The position numbers and the translations under genes are program-made. A DNA stretch of 64,000 nt from Dendrocalamus latiflorus (Eukaryota > Streptophyta > Magnoliopsida > Poales > Poaceae). Under the pieces are notes generated by a model. That model was not told the DNA's origin. It searched no databases and worked only from the letters and a program-made list of their open reading frames with translations. Where the stretch lies: assembly GCA_017311315.1 (NCBI GenBank), contig CM029663.1:34638622-34702621 (forward strand), given 5' to 3'. Of the stretch, positions 33,196 through 44,700 are shown piece after piece. Positions within the stretch are counted from its first letter, which is position 1. Each line of letters starts with the position of its first letter.

Positions 33196-35241
33196 TGTAG
33201 GACCACAAATGGCAACAGAGTGAGGGTAAATGGTGCATCAAAATTTTCTCCTAAGTATTTACCAATCCTTCACTCTAATAATTACAAGCTAAGAAGATTA
33301 AGATGCAAAGCCAACACATAACCTAGCAAAACAAGAGGCTGAAAATCCGAGGAACGAGTAGTAATTTTGGTAGTACTACTACAGTACTATGGGATTACCG
33401 CTTGCTACAGTAAAATCAATATTGCTGCTGCAGTACCCGGTGGTGCCATTGCTACAGTAAAGTCAGCGTGATTCCAAAAACTAAAATTGATGAAATTTTT
33501 GATCCGTAAATCCAAATGACATGAAAATTGGCACCTTCTATAGGATGTCAGGAACCTATTCCAATCAATGATCGAGATAATCGTTGCCAAAGTTTTGACC
33601 CATTTCTATTTGAGTGGAGGAAGCACCAAAACATGGCAAAAGGGGAAAAATCTTGATCTTCTCTTAGTCGTGAGTCTTAGATGATTTAGATGATCTTAGA
33701 TGAGTTCTCATATGGCATAGTAAACTAAATCACAGCATGAATTCAAGCTAAAACCCCATAAGAGCAAAACCCCAAAACACCCCTTTTGGAGCCAAATCCG
33801 GGCAAAAACAAGAACATACAAATATAATTGCCTAAATGGATGAGATTTGATATCTAAGACATATTTTCATCACTTACACATCCTTGGCACATAGTAAGAT
33901 CAAGGAGAGAAGTGGAAACATCAAAAACCAAACTAAATCAAGGTTTCATCACAAGAGCAAAGGGAAATACTTGGACAAATTTTAATCTCTATTGATACTT
34001 GAAGATGAATATTTATAGCTCCCTAGCCAACACAAAGCCTAAGGATGACAAAAATCTCAGCCACAAGAGCCTCTCACATCTCCCACAAAGTTCTCTCCAT
34101 GAAGCCTAACTTTTTTCTCAAAGACTCGGACTAAACTCCCCCAAAAGCTTAACCTAACCATCTCTCTCTTCTTATATATGGAGTCTAACAAGAGAAACCA
34201 TAACCAACACCTCTAGTTGGATTTCATCTAGTTATATGGGCTAACTCGTTAATCCAACACTATATCGAGTTTTACACTTACACATGCACGATTCTCAAAG
34301 TATTTACACCCATTAATCCATCACTGAATCAAAACTTGATCCACTTTATATTTTCAGCACATACAAACCTAAACCACTTAGGCCAATGCCACAGCTTCAC
34401 ACCACCACTTTTTCGTAATGGGCAATTTACCAAAATACCCCTCTATCGCCTTCCACAAAGTTTCTTGCTTTCTTTGCTACGAAGCATCGTCCATACTTCG
34501 CTATCTTTTATGTGGCCTCAATAACTTGCTGCAAGTCTCTCAAGGGTCCGAATCCTACCAAACCGTCCACGCTTGCAAATGACTCAAGTCACTTAGCGCA
34601 CCACATGCTTTTCCTCGCACATGACACCACCTGGTTTCCTTGACTGCTCTGGACCTCAGCTCCTTCCTGAGCTTAGTCCTGATCCAACTTGCCATTACCC
34701 ATTGTGTCCACACCGGTAGCTCCTACTCCGGTTCCTCGTCGTCCAAGCTTGCAACCACCTTACAAGTCTTGGTCATCTCGACGGTTTCTTGATCGTCTGG
34801 ACCTCAACTCCTCCTGAGGTGGTCCCGATCCCTTGACTGCTTTAGACTTAACCTCTTCTAGCTTAGTCTCGGTCCCATCTGCCAAACCATGACATAGCTT
34901 TAGAGTCCTACAACGAATACAAACAAGAAAACCATCGCGTCACCGCACAATACACAAAGTCATTAATTGACACGATTAATCCATACAATGCACCATGCAA
35001 AATGTATGCAACCAAACCACTGATCCTAAACCTAAGACCAAACATTAAACCTCTGTGCACACAAGCAACGACACCCATGCCGTGTCCGCACTGAATCAAC
35101 TCTAGCATCAGTCTAACCGCTAGCAACAAAAACAACTGAAAATTTTGCAAACTCTCAAAAATCGAACTCAAACTTCACAAACTCTCTGAACCAAAAGTTA
35201 GCTACTCATTATAACCATTGGGTGATCTCCACAGTCTCACA
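33196..35241 (-). mobile_element. Solo LTR, 2046 bp, in exon 6 of the CRK pseudogene
   Basis: Begins TGTAGGACCACAAATGG and ends CAGTCTCACA, flanked by CATAT on both sides (33191-33195 and 35242-35246). The ends match the LTR at 18487-22818 (TGTAGGACC start, GTCTCACA end), so it is the same family and orientation. No internal region remains. It separates 19 bp of CRK exon 6 from the rest. Confidence 0.88.
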
Positions 35242-35246
35242 CATAT

Positions 35247-35494
35247 CCTGCGTGATTGGACTGCCATGCACCAAAGCAAACCCTGGCGACATGCCTACAA
35301 TGACGAATGTTGTGGAGTTGCTGAGAAGCCACAGGCATGATGTCGAGATTGTCTTGAGTGATCCTCCATTTTTGAATGTTTAGGCCGTTGAGGATATCAA
35401 AGAAGGCAAAAAGTCACGATTGCTGTCCACACATTCTGCTCCTTCACTTCCAGGGTCATCTCGCTCTTACTTAAGCGAGAGCTAAGCCCAGTAT
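35247..35494 (+). pseudogene. CRK pseudogene: remainder of exon 6
   Basis: Reads VIGLPCTKANPGDMPTMTNV then VELLRSHRHDVEIVLSDPPF, meets a TAG, and continues VEDIKEGKKSRLLSTHSAPS to a TAA at about 35492. The first part matches VGLLCTQANPGERPAMSKVV of the intact gene; the family's conserved Arg (ERP) is replaced by Met. This is the C-terminal lobe and tail. Confidence 0.9.
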
Positions 35495-36536
35495 CTGTTT
35501 TTCCTTTAATTCCTAAGACAAATATGTTGACGACTTACAGTTTTGTGTGATGTGAAATTGTTGTGGTAGTGGATATATTCTTCAAAATGTTTCAATTGCC
35601 ACACTTGTAATTAAATACAGACGAGTGCCTATGTTTTCACTAACGATATTTGTAGATATAATGAATGAAGCTGAGAAGTGAGAACCCAATAAATGAATTT
35701 AGCAGTCTTCTGTTTTGTGCATTGCGCAAGTGGGGGGTACCGTGTCATGAAATAAATCATATCAGCAATGGAATTCAGGATGGAATACCTGATTCAACCT
35801 TCAATTTTACTCAAATTATTTTTGTTATTTCTTAAAGTGCTCTTTTACGGTACCTTAAAATGAATATAAGCCGCCCAATCTTTGCGATCTAATAGTTCAG
35901 ATTAGTTAGGATTTAGTTATACTACCATCCATATTATTAATAGTAGAATCTCTAAGAGGGTAAAATTGTAAACGAAACAAGTGGCATACGATTAATTTTC
36001 ATGATTTCATGTGCCCAATCTCACTGGAGATCATGCAGGACCCGGCGATGCTCTCGTCGAGGATCACCTACAACTGGAACATCATCGAATGGTGGGTGTT
36101 CACCGATAGCCACGGCGGTATGGCTTCCTGGCAATGTCGTAGCTCAGCGCAAAGAGCTCACTAGACCAGGTCGACCTTGGGTGGGTAAAGCAACAATTCA
36201 TCTCTAAACTCTTAAGAAACGGCAACAACATGGCAATTCAATCGTGGTACCGTACATACTCAAACACGCTACAGTTTGGACGACTTTGGGAAGATGTCCA
36301 GTGTGAACTTCTGCGTGGCGTTTATGCTCCCCCTTGTTCTTCAATTTACCCCTGCAAACACATACACTCGATATCATGTTATCATCAGAATCGCTTAAAA
36401 AAACTCTGAATTATGGAGAAGTTTGTAGTTCTTGTCATCTCATCGTATAAACGCCATCTGAGGGTTGAGCCTACTGCTGGAGATCGCAAGAAAGTCATCA
36501 TCCGCGAAGGAGAAGGTTGCATCTGGCTTCCCCTCT
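35495..36536. other. No gene recognised
   Basis: Downstream flank of the CRK pseudogene. A short open stretch at 36030-36130 (RITYNWNIIEWWVFTDSHGG) and another at 36412-36540 (KRHLRVEPTAGDRKKVIIR) look codon-like but match no family I know and are not joined by clear splice sites. Confidence 0.4.
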
Positions 36537-37280
36537 GTTAGACCATGTGGCTAGGTTTAGGATATTTTGGTGATGAATAATTGACAATAGTTAATTTATG
36601 ATGATGAATATTTGATAATATTGTTTATCGATATTATGCGAGATGTGTGGCGTGTGTGGACTGATCGTGGTCAAGTTGGGATGAACTTGTGCCAGAAAAA
36701 TGTTCTTTGGTCTTTGCATGTGTAGGTTGAGCATGGAGGTGATTATGGTCGGTGACGTGGTGGACCGGAACTAGGATGAGGAGATTTGAGGTTCGGACGG
36801 TCAAGAAAGTCACGAGATGGTCGGGCTCATACTTGGGGTGCATGGAGATCAGATATGGATGGATGATACACGTTGGAGTTATGGAGGTGCGGTCCGGAGA
36901 CTACGACACGTGATGGATGATGCATGGAGAAGCTACGGGAGGTGCAGTCCTGGAGGCTTCAACACATGATGCGTTAGGAAAGTTGGAATTTTGAAAAGGC
37001 CGTGTTAGGAAGGGTTTCAGATTCCTTGAAAATTAGTGGGCCAAAAGTCTAATTGGACGAGTTGTATTAGGATTTTAAGTAGAGGTTGAATAGATGTTGT
37101 AGAGGGGCTGATAAAAAAAATTGTGCGCCGACCGATTTGAGTGAACAAAAAGAATAGCGAGAGATAGCAAAAACAAACAATTAGAAGGGCACGGTTTTTG
37201 ATATCTGATGGAAGTTGTGTTTGCATGCATACGAGGGGAGTCTGATGGATAATTGCAAGGTGACTTATATCAAGGCATAA
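36537..37280 (+). mobile_element. Truncated LTR of the TGTAGGACC family, opposite orientation
   Basis: Begins TGTTAGACCATGTGGCTAGG and GATGAATAATTGACAATAG, the reverse complement of the end of the LTR at 57821-59670. The segment AGAAAAATGTTCTTTGGTCT (36697-36716) also matches that LTR in reverse. The other end was not found, so it is truncated at about 37280. Confidence 0.65.
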
Positions 37281-37486
37281 CAATACGATGCATGCATTGG
37301 CTGATGGAAGTTGGGTGCGGCGACTTGTATTGATCGGAGGAAAATTATGGCGGCGCTTTTCTCGTTATAGTGTTCGCCGACGTCGTCTTTGTTTCATTGA
37401 GCGCGCCTCGGTTCACGAACGACGAAACCAGTTGCGTAGCGTCCAAGTGAACAGCAGATCCGTTCACTACAACACAGCAACACCGG

Positions 37487-38431
37487 TAGAAGTGAAAACG
37501 GATCGGATATTTCCTGACCGACCGACCGTCGAATCCGAGTCGGATCGAATTCGGATAGTCATATCGGATAATTATCGGATTCGGAGTCGGATTCGGATAG
37601 TTGTTTTCGGATACGGATTCGGATTCGGGAGCGGACTATCCGACGGATACGGATACTATCCGGAATTTTATCGGATAATACCCGGATATAGTTTTCGGAT
37701 ATCCGGCCCATCAGCCAAATCATCATTTTCAGCCCATCAGCCCATTAGCAAATCCAAATAAATTCCAACAAATCCAATAAATGCAAATAACACCAAAAAA
37801 ATTCCAGAAAATGCACAAAAAATACTATAAATCTAGGAGAACTTAGGGAAATAACATAAACTATTTTTAGCTTTTAGAAAATAGTTAAAATAAGTTTTTT
37901 TGCTCTTGGCTTAAAAATAAAATCTAAAAAAATCCAAATAAATTTCAACAAATCCAATAAAATATGGGATATGATATGGAATGAGTAATATCCGACCGAA
38001 TTCGATCCCTGTCACTCTGCTACCTGGATTATGTGCTAAAGCAGCTATTTCCATCAGAAAAAAAGAAGATATGCTAAAAAAAGGTTCAGCCATATGAATA
38101 TATGATATATATCTCTCGGATCCTCATGTTTCATTCACTGGGATCGTTGGTAAGAATCCACCTTTGATTTAGTATTGAGTGTTGACTGCAGCTTTTTACT
38201 AGTGAAACTGTACCTTTTGGAACTGTAATCATCTGTATTATCCGCCTATATTATCTGTTTCCGAGCCGAATTCGTTATATATCCGTCCCGACAGTACCGT
38301 ATTCGAAACTCCGAATATTCCGAATTCGTATTCGTATCCGATCTTACCGTATTCGACTCCGAATCCGAAAAAATATAGATTAGGATACGGTTTAAACAAT
38401 ATCCAACCGAATCCGATCCGTTTACACCCTA
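37487..38431. mobile_element. Non-autonomous hAT element (Ac/Ds-like), 945 bp
   Basis: Flanked by a perfect 8-bp duplication AACACCGG (37479-37486 and 38432-38439), the size made by hAT transposases. Termini are TAGAAGTGAAAACGGATCGG and the reverse complement of CCGATCCGTTTACACCCTA, close to the TAGGGATGAAAACGG ends of Ac/Ds. Subterminal regions are packed with CGGAT/ATCCG motifs in both orientations. There is no transposase; the frame of about 157 codons over the left end is translated repeat. Confidence 0.88.
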
Positions 38432-38805
38432 AACACCGGGCACTTTTTCTTCGATCACACGGCGTGAACACAGTTCCCACGTCATTGCTCGCCTCGGTTC
38501 TTGTGAGCAAAGTGACCCATCCAGCAGAGCAAAGCGAACCATCCGTTGGTAATATAAATATATAATGCTATTTTTGTTTTCTTATTTTTGTGCGGCAGGT
38601 TGGAAATCAAAAGACAGTAAAATTGGAGAAAAATTTCCGTTGCTGATTAAAACCATTCACCCTTCTCTGATTATTATCGACGATCCTACACCCTCGCATG
38701 GCCCTAACTGACAAAACCAAAAGAGAAGAAATCTCTTTAGGATGATAAACCAAGAAACCAAAAAGATTAAGAAGCGAATGAGACGAATCGACAAGGAAAC
38801 TAGAC

Positions 38806-39086
38806 CTTTGAAGACGACACCTTTCTTGAGGTTGCCGACGAAGACCTCCTCGTCGACACTGAGCTTCTGAGAGAATCGTAAGGGCAGCACTGCACGTAGT
38901 TAATCTCTGGGCCGGGGAGATTGCCCACACAGTCTAGGAAAGAAACAGACGGATGCTATTTTTGACGGAATGGATTACCTTGGGGGAGATGTTGAGCTGG
39001 TAGAAGAAGCCGATCTTCTCGGCGAGCTCCTTACCGGCGTCGGTGGCGAGGTGAAGGCGCATCTGCTCTAGGAGCTTGCCTGACTT
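38806..39086 (-). pseudogene. Two exons resembling sterol carrier protein 2 (SCP2)
   Basis: Minus-strand 39086-38979 reads KSGKLLEQMRLHLATDAGKE then LAEKIGFFYQLNISPK and ends at a GT donor. Piece 38866-38806 follows a CAG acceptor and reads KLSVDEEVFVGNLKKGVVFK up to a GT. Together they resemble the first half of the plant SCP2 lipid-binding domain (HLSTDAGKE, then GLVYQINI, PKKLG and DLKKGEV-like motifs, from memory). SCP2 proteins move sterols and other lipids, mainly in peroxisomes. The first exon lacks a visible start and the second half of the domain was not found. It is either a remnant of a host gene or a fragment carried here. Confidence 0.6.
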
Positions 39087-40844
39087 GAAAAACAAAAGTC
39101 TATAATACCCTCACAAATCAGCAGTCGGATTTTATTTCTAGTACCATCTTTCTACTACCAGTATAATGTACCATAAAAATCCCTTCTTAGAAGGAGAATA
39201 AAATATTCAATTCATAGTAAATTCAAAACAGACTATCCTGTGTTGTATCCAAATCTGTTCTGACCCTGTAAAATTTGTATATAAAAAAATTGATTTTTTT
39301 TCTCTGGTTGCATTCTGTCAAGAGCATGGTTCACACTGGAAGTTAAATAAACAGATAAAATTAAATAGATAATCATTAAATGGGGTATTTGATGTTGATC
39401 ACATGAACATGTCATCGTAGGCTAAAGTGAGTAAAGCTGAACATCTTACAATAGTTATTCGGATCAAAAGGGCCTTCCTGAACTTTCCAGATCAGAGCAA
39501 GGTATTTGAGCCCTCCTGAAGTTTCCAGATCAGAGCAAGGTATATGCATTTTGCAATGACCATTTTAGTAGTTGCTTACACTTAACAAATGATTTGGTCA
39601 CGGTGAAGAACATTGACATTTTGATTGAAATGGAGGAATCTGTTTTGATGAATGCAGATTTGTAATTACGTAGTGTTGTTATGGAGATACTAAAATGTTC
39701 ATTCTATTGTATATATACTAAAAAACTGGAACATCACGCATAACAAAGATCATATTATAGAAAAGAAAAAGTTTACTATATTGTCCATTGGAAGCAGCTA
39801 CATCAACAGTGTTCCTTGTTCTATATTACTATTAGGATCATCTGGTCAAGGAAGATGCCGTGTTGAAGTCAAAGTGATTTCAGCTATGGATTTACCAAAG
39901 TGATCTCAACCATATTAGATACTACTACTCTACTAGATAGGCGAAGCTGCTATGCATTCGAGGCAAATAATTATGCCCACAAACAAACTGATTAGTAAGT
40001 ACTAAGACTAGTTCTCTCCTTTTTGGGGAAGAATCCAACAAACTACTCAACAGCTTAGAATTTCTCTTGGTTTGTTTGATAAGCATGATGGACAGGCTAT
40101 CTTCCGCTCAGTAAGCTGTCACTATCACTAAAATATCTATCAAATGTCCTTATCAATGCTACTTCTTTTTTCAAATGTGCTGATGACTTGGAGAACTATG
40201 TACTTTTCAAAATGGATAAATGATTCCACACATAGTTAATTGATGTTCAATGCATCCATTTGGACTGCGCATAATTAGAATGAGCTGTGATGTCATGGTT
40301 AGATTGATTGACAGTTCTTGCCTAATAAAATTAGGGTTTCCCTGCCAATTGTTATTCCAAATACTAGTGTCTGCAATATTGAAAATGCTAGTGCAGTTCT
40401 TCATATGGATACATGGACATTGGACAGCATGGCAGAGTCAACCGCAAAAATTCCTTCCTCTCTCTGTCAATATTACCTCACAAAGGTTTACAAGAAGTCA
40501 GGGACTCAATCACTCAATGGAGGACCAGCAACTGAAGGTATCTTTTCTTATGGCCTTTAGTTTTCCTCCTTATTCTCGCGATTCATCTAAGCACATCGAT
40601 AGCTCATATTTCTTCGCTTTACAGGTTTAATTTTTTTCAGCCATGAGCTCTCAAGTTTAAGTTCTTACTCTTATGCATGATGAGTTATGTTTGTTTAGTG
40701 CAAACTGGTTCTTACTGATGTAGTCTTGTTACCTTAATTTCCTCTCAATTTTTGCCTTGCTTGCCTTTATTTTGCTTGTTCCATAGTTGTGCCATGAAGT
40801 TCTGAGAAGAACCAGAAAATAGGTTGTGGTTGGCTGGTTGCAGA
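39087..40844. other. Upstream region of the intact CRK; no gene recognised
   Basis: AT-rich. A 38-bp imperfect tandem duplication lies at 39476-39543 (both copies contain TTTCCAGATCAGAGCAAGGT). Open frames at 40250-40630 match no family I know. The promoter and 5' UTR of the CRK are presumably here, but no convincing TATA box could be fixed. Confidence 0.45.
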
Positions 40845-41733
40845 ATGAAAGACTTCTGTTCGTTTCTTTTTGCTCTTGTCATCACTGCTTATTTGTCCTT
40901 CTTGACAACCACCACTACCTTGGCTGACCCTCGGGCATCGGTGGTTCGTGAATTCTGCAACACCACCCGAGCTGCTGGTTCTGCAGCGGTTTGGGCCAAC
41001 AACTTTGTCGTCGCCTTTGACAACGTAAACTCAGATCTTGTGCAAAAGGGATATGGGATGACTTCTGTTGGGAAAGATCCCATTACCTACTACGGGCTGG
41101 TGCAATGCCAGGAAGATCTCAGCGAAGTCGACTGTACGCTGTGCTATTCAGAAATAAGGTCTCTTCTTCCCAAATGCTATCCTTTCATTGGGGGCCGGAT
41201 ATATCTCGATGGATGCTTTATGAGGTATGCAAATTACTCTTTCTTTGACGAGGTCATGGACTCACTGGATACAAGTGTGTGCTCCTCCAGTAACCACAGC
41301 TCAGACCAGCAGGGCTTTTGTTCAGTTGTGAATACTGTACTGAGTAACGTGACTTCCTTGGCTGTCAAGAGCAACAAAGGGTTTGCTGTTAGTTCAGCCA
41401 TTAAATCATCGAAAGTAGCGGCTTATGCACTTGCTCAGTGCTGGCAGAACTTGAACACATCAAGCTGCGAAAGGTGCCTCAACGCAGCGGCTGCATCCGT
41501 GGAGAAATGTGCACCATCAGAAGAAGGCCGTGCGCTCTTTGCTGGCTGCTACATCAGATACTCACCTGCACCTTTCTGGAACTCGATGGATTCTGCGTCA
41601 AGCTCCAGCACAAGGAAACGAATTATTCTTTGGACGGTCGTGGGTTCCTGTTTTGGTGTTGTTCTTTTATTTGTCGCTGCAGTATTGGCATGGAAGAAGA
41701 AGGCTCGTTTTGCCAGAGATAGATCATTGAGAG
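40845..41733 (+). CDS. CRK exon 1: signal peptide, two DUF26 domains, membrane helix
   Basis: Codes for residues 1-296 plus one base. Motifs seen are CQEDLSEVDCTLC and CWQNLNTSSCERC, then IILWTVVGSCFGVVLLFVAA and a basic KKKARFARDR stretch. The exon ends AGAG at a GTTAGT donor, phase 1. Confidence 0.92.
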
Positions 41734-44700
41734 GTTAGTATTGAATTTGCTGAACCCATCCTTTATGCTTGTTTGTAACCTACTTGAGTAACTGCAGATT
41801 TGTATGGATCAACACTTCCTGCAAGGATTTCTCAGTCAAGCCTGAATTTTAGTTATAAGGACTTAAAGAAAGCAACTGGTGGGTTCAGTTTGTCAAACAA
41901 ACTTGGCCAAGGGAGCAACGGGACTGTGTACAAGGTACATAAAAGGGGGTAAAATTCTGCAATTTAGTACCATGTTGTTGTGATAAGAAAGTCATATTAT
42001 TCAAGTAGGTATTAAGGGGCTGTCACTCGTAAGTCATAATCGTTTATTTCACAGGCCGTTCTTCCTGGTGGGAATGAAGTTGCTGCAAAGAGATTATTTC
42101 TGAACACAAAACAATGCATCGATCGGTTCTTCAGTGAGGTTTATGTGCTAAGCCAAGTGCGTCACAAGAACTTGGTGAAGTTGCTTGGGTGCAGTGTGGA
42201 TGGCGCTGAGAGCTTCCTGATATATGAATACCATTTCAATAGGAGCTTAGATCTGTTCATATTCGGTAAAGCTAGTCTCACCTCATTTCTTAGTCCATAC
42301 TCTCCATATACTGCATGAGTTAAAACAGATACTGCATGAATTTCAATTTCGTCAATTAAAACTTGAGTGCAGCCTAATTTAAACGTGATGCGATGAAACA
42401 CTTTGTAGTTCTCACCAGCTGACTGAAACAACCTATTTAAACATTTATGAAAACAATATTAGTGTTAGTCGCTGGATTCTTGCTCTTGGTGATAGCAAGA
42501 TCCTTACTCTCATCGAGGGGATGACACTTGGAGATGGGGCAATTTTCTAGGTTTATTTCTCACACAATGCCATGCCAACCTGAGGGGTTGGGGATACAAA
42601 TTTATAGGCTGTTAACCAGCCAAACATATGCTAAGATGCAAGTCCAAGATGCTGTCCTAGATGCTAGTCAAGATGTTGTCCTAGATGCTAGTCAAGATGC
42701 TGTCCTAGATGCTAGTCAAGATGCTGTCCTTGAAGGGCAGCAAAAGCCAACACAGAGACTTATCCATCACTCTCCTCCTAAGTCTTGTGTGTCTCCTTGT
42801 GAGGAATCTGAGCCATCCCGATCCTGGCGCGAAGCTCCTGGAACTTGATCCGCCCAAGGGACTTGGTCAGGAAGTCGGCGAGCTGGTCTTGGGTGTTGAT
42901 GTAGTTGGCCCGGACACTCCCTTCATCCAGGCAGCTTCTGATGAAGTGATACCTCACCCGGATGTGCTTGCTGCGCTCATGGAAGACAGGGTTCTTCGCC
43001 AAGGCCAAGGCGGACTTGCTGTCCACCCTGAGCTCCACTGCCTCCGCGTCTCTGCCAAGGAGATCGCCAAGCAGCCGAGCCAGCCACAGAGCCTGAGTAG
43101 AAGCGGTAGTGGCTGCAATGTACTCTGCCTCGCAGCTAGACAAAGCCACCACCTGCTGCTTGACCGACTGCCAGCTGATCGGACACTTGCCGAGGAAGTA
43201 CAGCGTCCCGCTGGTGCTCTTGCTCGTGTTGATGTCGCCGGCGTGGTCGCTGTCGCTGTACCCGATGAAGTGCGCCGCGCCGGGGCACCTTGGGTAGTGC
43301 AAGCCGTAGTCGGAGGTGCCCGCGACGTAGCGGAGGATCCTTTTCACGGCCTGCTGGTGCTCCGTCGTCGGTCGCTGCATGAACCGGCTGACGTAGCCAA
43401 CGGCGAACGCCAAGTCCGGTCGCGTGTGGACAAGGTAGCGAAGGCTGCCCACAATGCGCCGGTACTGCGTCGCGTCCACCTCCTCCGCCGTACTCTCACA
43501 ACTCAGCTTCAGCCTCTCCTCCATAGGAGTGTGGGCTGGGTTGCAGTCGGTGAGGCCGCCCAGCTCCACGATGCGCTTGGCGTAGGCAGTCTGGCGAAGA
43601 GAGATGCCGGAGCTGTCCCGGTGGACCTCGATCCCGAGGTAGAAGGAGAGGAGCCCAAGGTCGCTCATCTGGAAGGTGGCCTTCATCTCCGCCTTGAATG
43701 CCTCGATCTCCTCCTCCTTGGTACCGGTGATCACAAGGTCGTCGACGTAGACGCCTATCAGCAGGGCATTGCCTCCCTTGCCCCGCCGGTAGACTGCGGC
43801 CTCGTGAGCGCTCTGCTGGAATCCCATTTGCTTGAGGGTGGAGTCCAGCTTGGCGTTCCAAGCTCGCAGTGCCTGCCGCAAGCCGTAGAGGGCCTTGCGC
43901 AGGCGGAGGACCTTGCTCTCCTTGCCGGGGATGATGAATCCCGGCGGCTGGCGGACGTAGACCTCCTCCTTCAAGTCGCCGTTGAGGAAAGCCGACTTGA
44001 CGTCCATGTGATGGACGCACCAGCCCTCCTGGGCTGCGAGGGCAAGGAGGAGACGCACGGACTCCATCCGTGCAACAGGCGCGAAGGCATCGTCGAAGTC
44101 GACTCCCTCCTGCTGGACGAAGCCACGTGCCACGAGACGCGCCTTGTGCTTGATCACCTCTCCAGCCTCGTCTTTCTTGAGCTTGAAGACCCACTTGAGA
44201 GAGATGGCGTGGTGGCCGGCTGGAAGATCGGCCAGCTCCCACGTCTTGTTTCGCTTGACGGCGTCCATCTCCTCCTGCATCGCGGCACGCCATGCCGCGT
44301 CTCTCTCCGCCTCGGCGAAGGAACGAGGCTCGCCGTCGTCCTGTGCGAGGTGCAGCTCCGCCTCGAAGTCGCGCTGCGCCAGTTCAGGGACCGGCTGCTC
44401 GCCGAGGAGGTCGTCCACGGTACGGTAGCGCAGAGGCTCGCCGCCGTGGTAGGCGTCGATGCGATCCTCGTCGTTGGACAGCGGAGTGGCGAACTCCACC
44501 GTGCGCTGCTCGTCGTGGGCCGAAGCTGCCGGTGCTGAGCCTGAAGGAGTAGGCGCCGGTGTAGGAGAGCGAGGCGTGGCCGGCGGTGCTGGCGGTGGAC
44601 TCGCCGGAGCCTGTGGGCTTGCCGGAGCTGGTGGTGGCGGTGGTGAAGAACTCGCCGGAGGTGGTGGCGAACGAGGTGGTGGGGTAGGCGAGCTTGGTGA

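Larger units (their letters stand above)
2451..35494 (+). pseudogene. Decayed cysteine-rich receptor-like kinase, split by nested transposons
   Basis: Six pieces in the right order and strand match the exon plan of the intact CRK downstream: membrane segment 2451-2581, glycine loop 2660-2795, beta-3/alpha-C region 5993-6129, catalytic loop 25355-25601, activation segment 25722-25856, and the C-terminal lobe split into 26602-26646, 33177-33195 and 35247-35494. CRKs normally have a signal peptide, two DUF26 domains, a membrane helix and a serine/threonine kinase at the plasma membrane. Here the ectodomain is missing, stops lie at 2532 and 6063, there are frameshifts in exons 3 and 4, HRD has become HRG and DFG has become EFG. 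The pieces are spread by at least eight transposon insertions. It cannot encode an active kinase. Together with the intact gene it shows that a tandem CRK pair once stood here. Confidence 0.9.

Noticed and set aside
37288..37761. Frame of 157 codons with a tyrosine/glycine-rich repeat
   Set aside because: Its second half is translated CGGAT subterminal repeat of the hAT element; no family motif and no start context.
42709..44538. Plus-strand frame of 609 codons
   Set aside because: It is antisense to the copia pol gene, GC-rich and without any family motif; a shadow of the minus-strand reverse transcriptase region.
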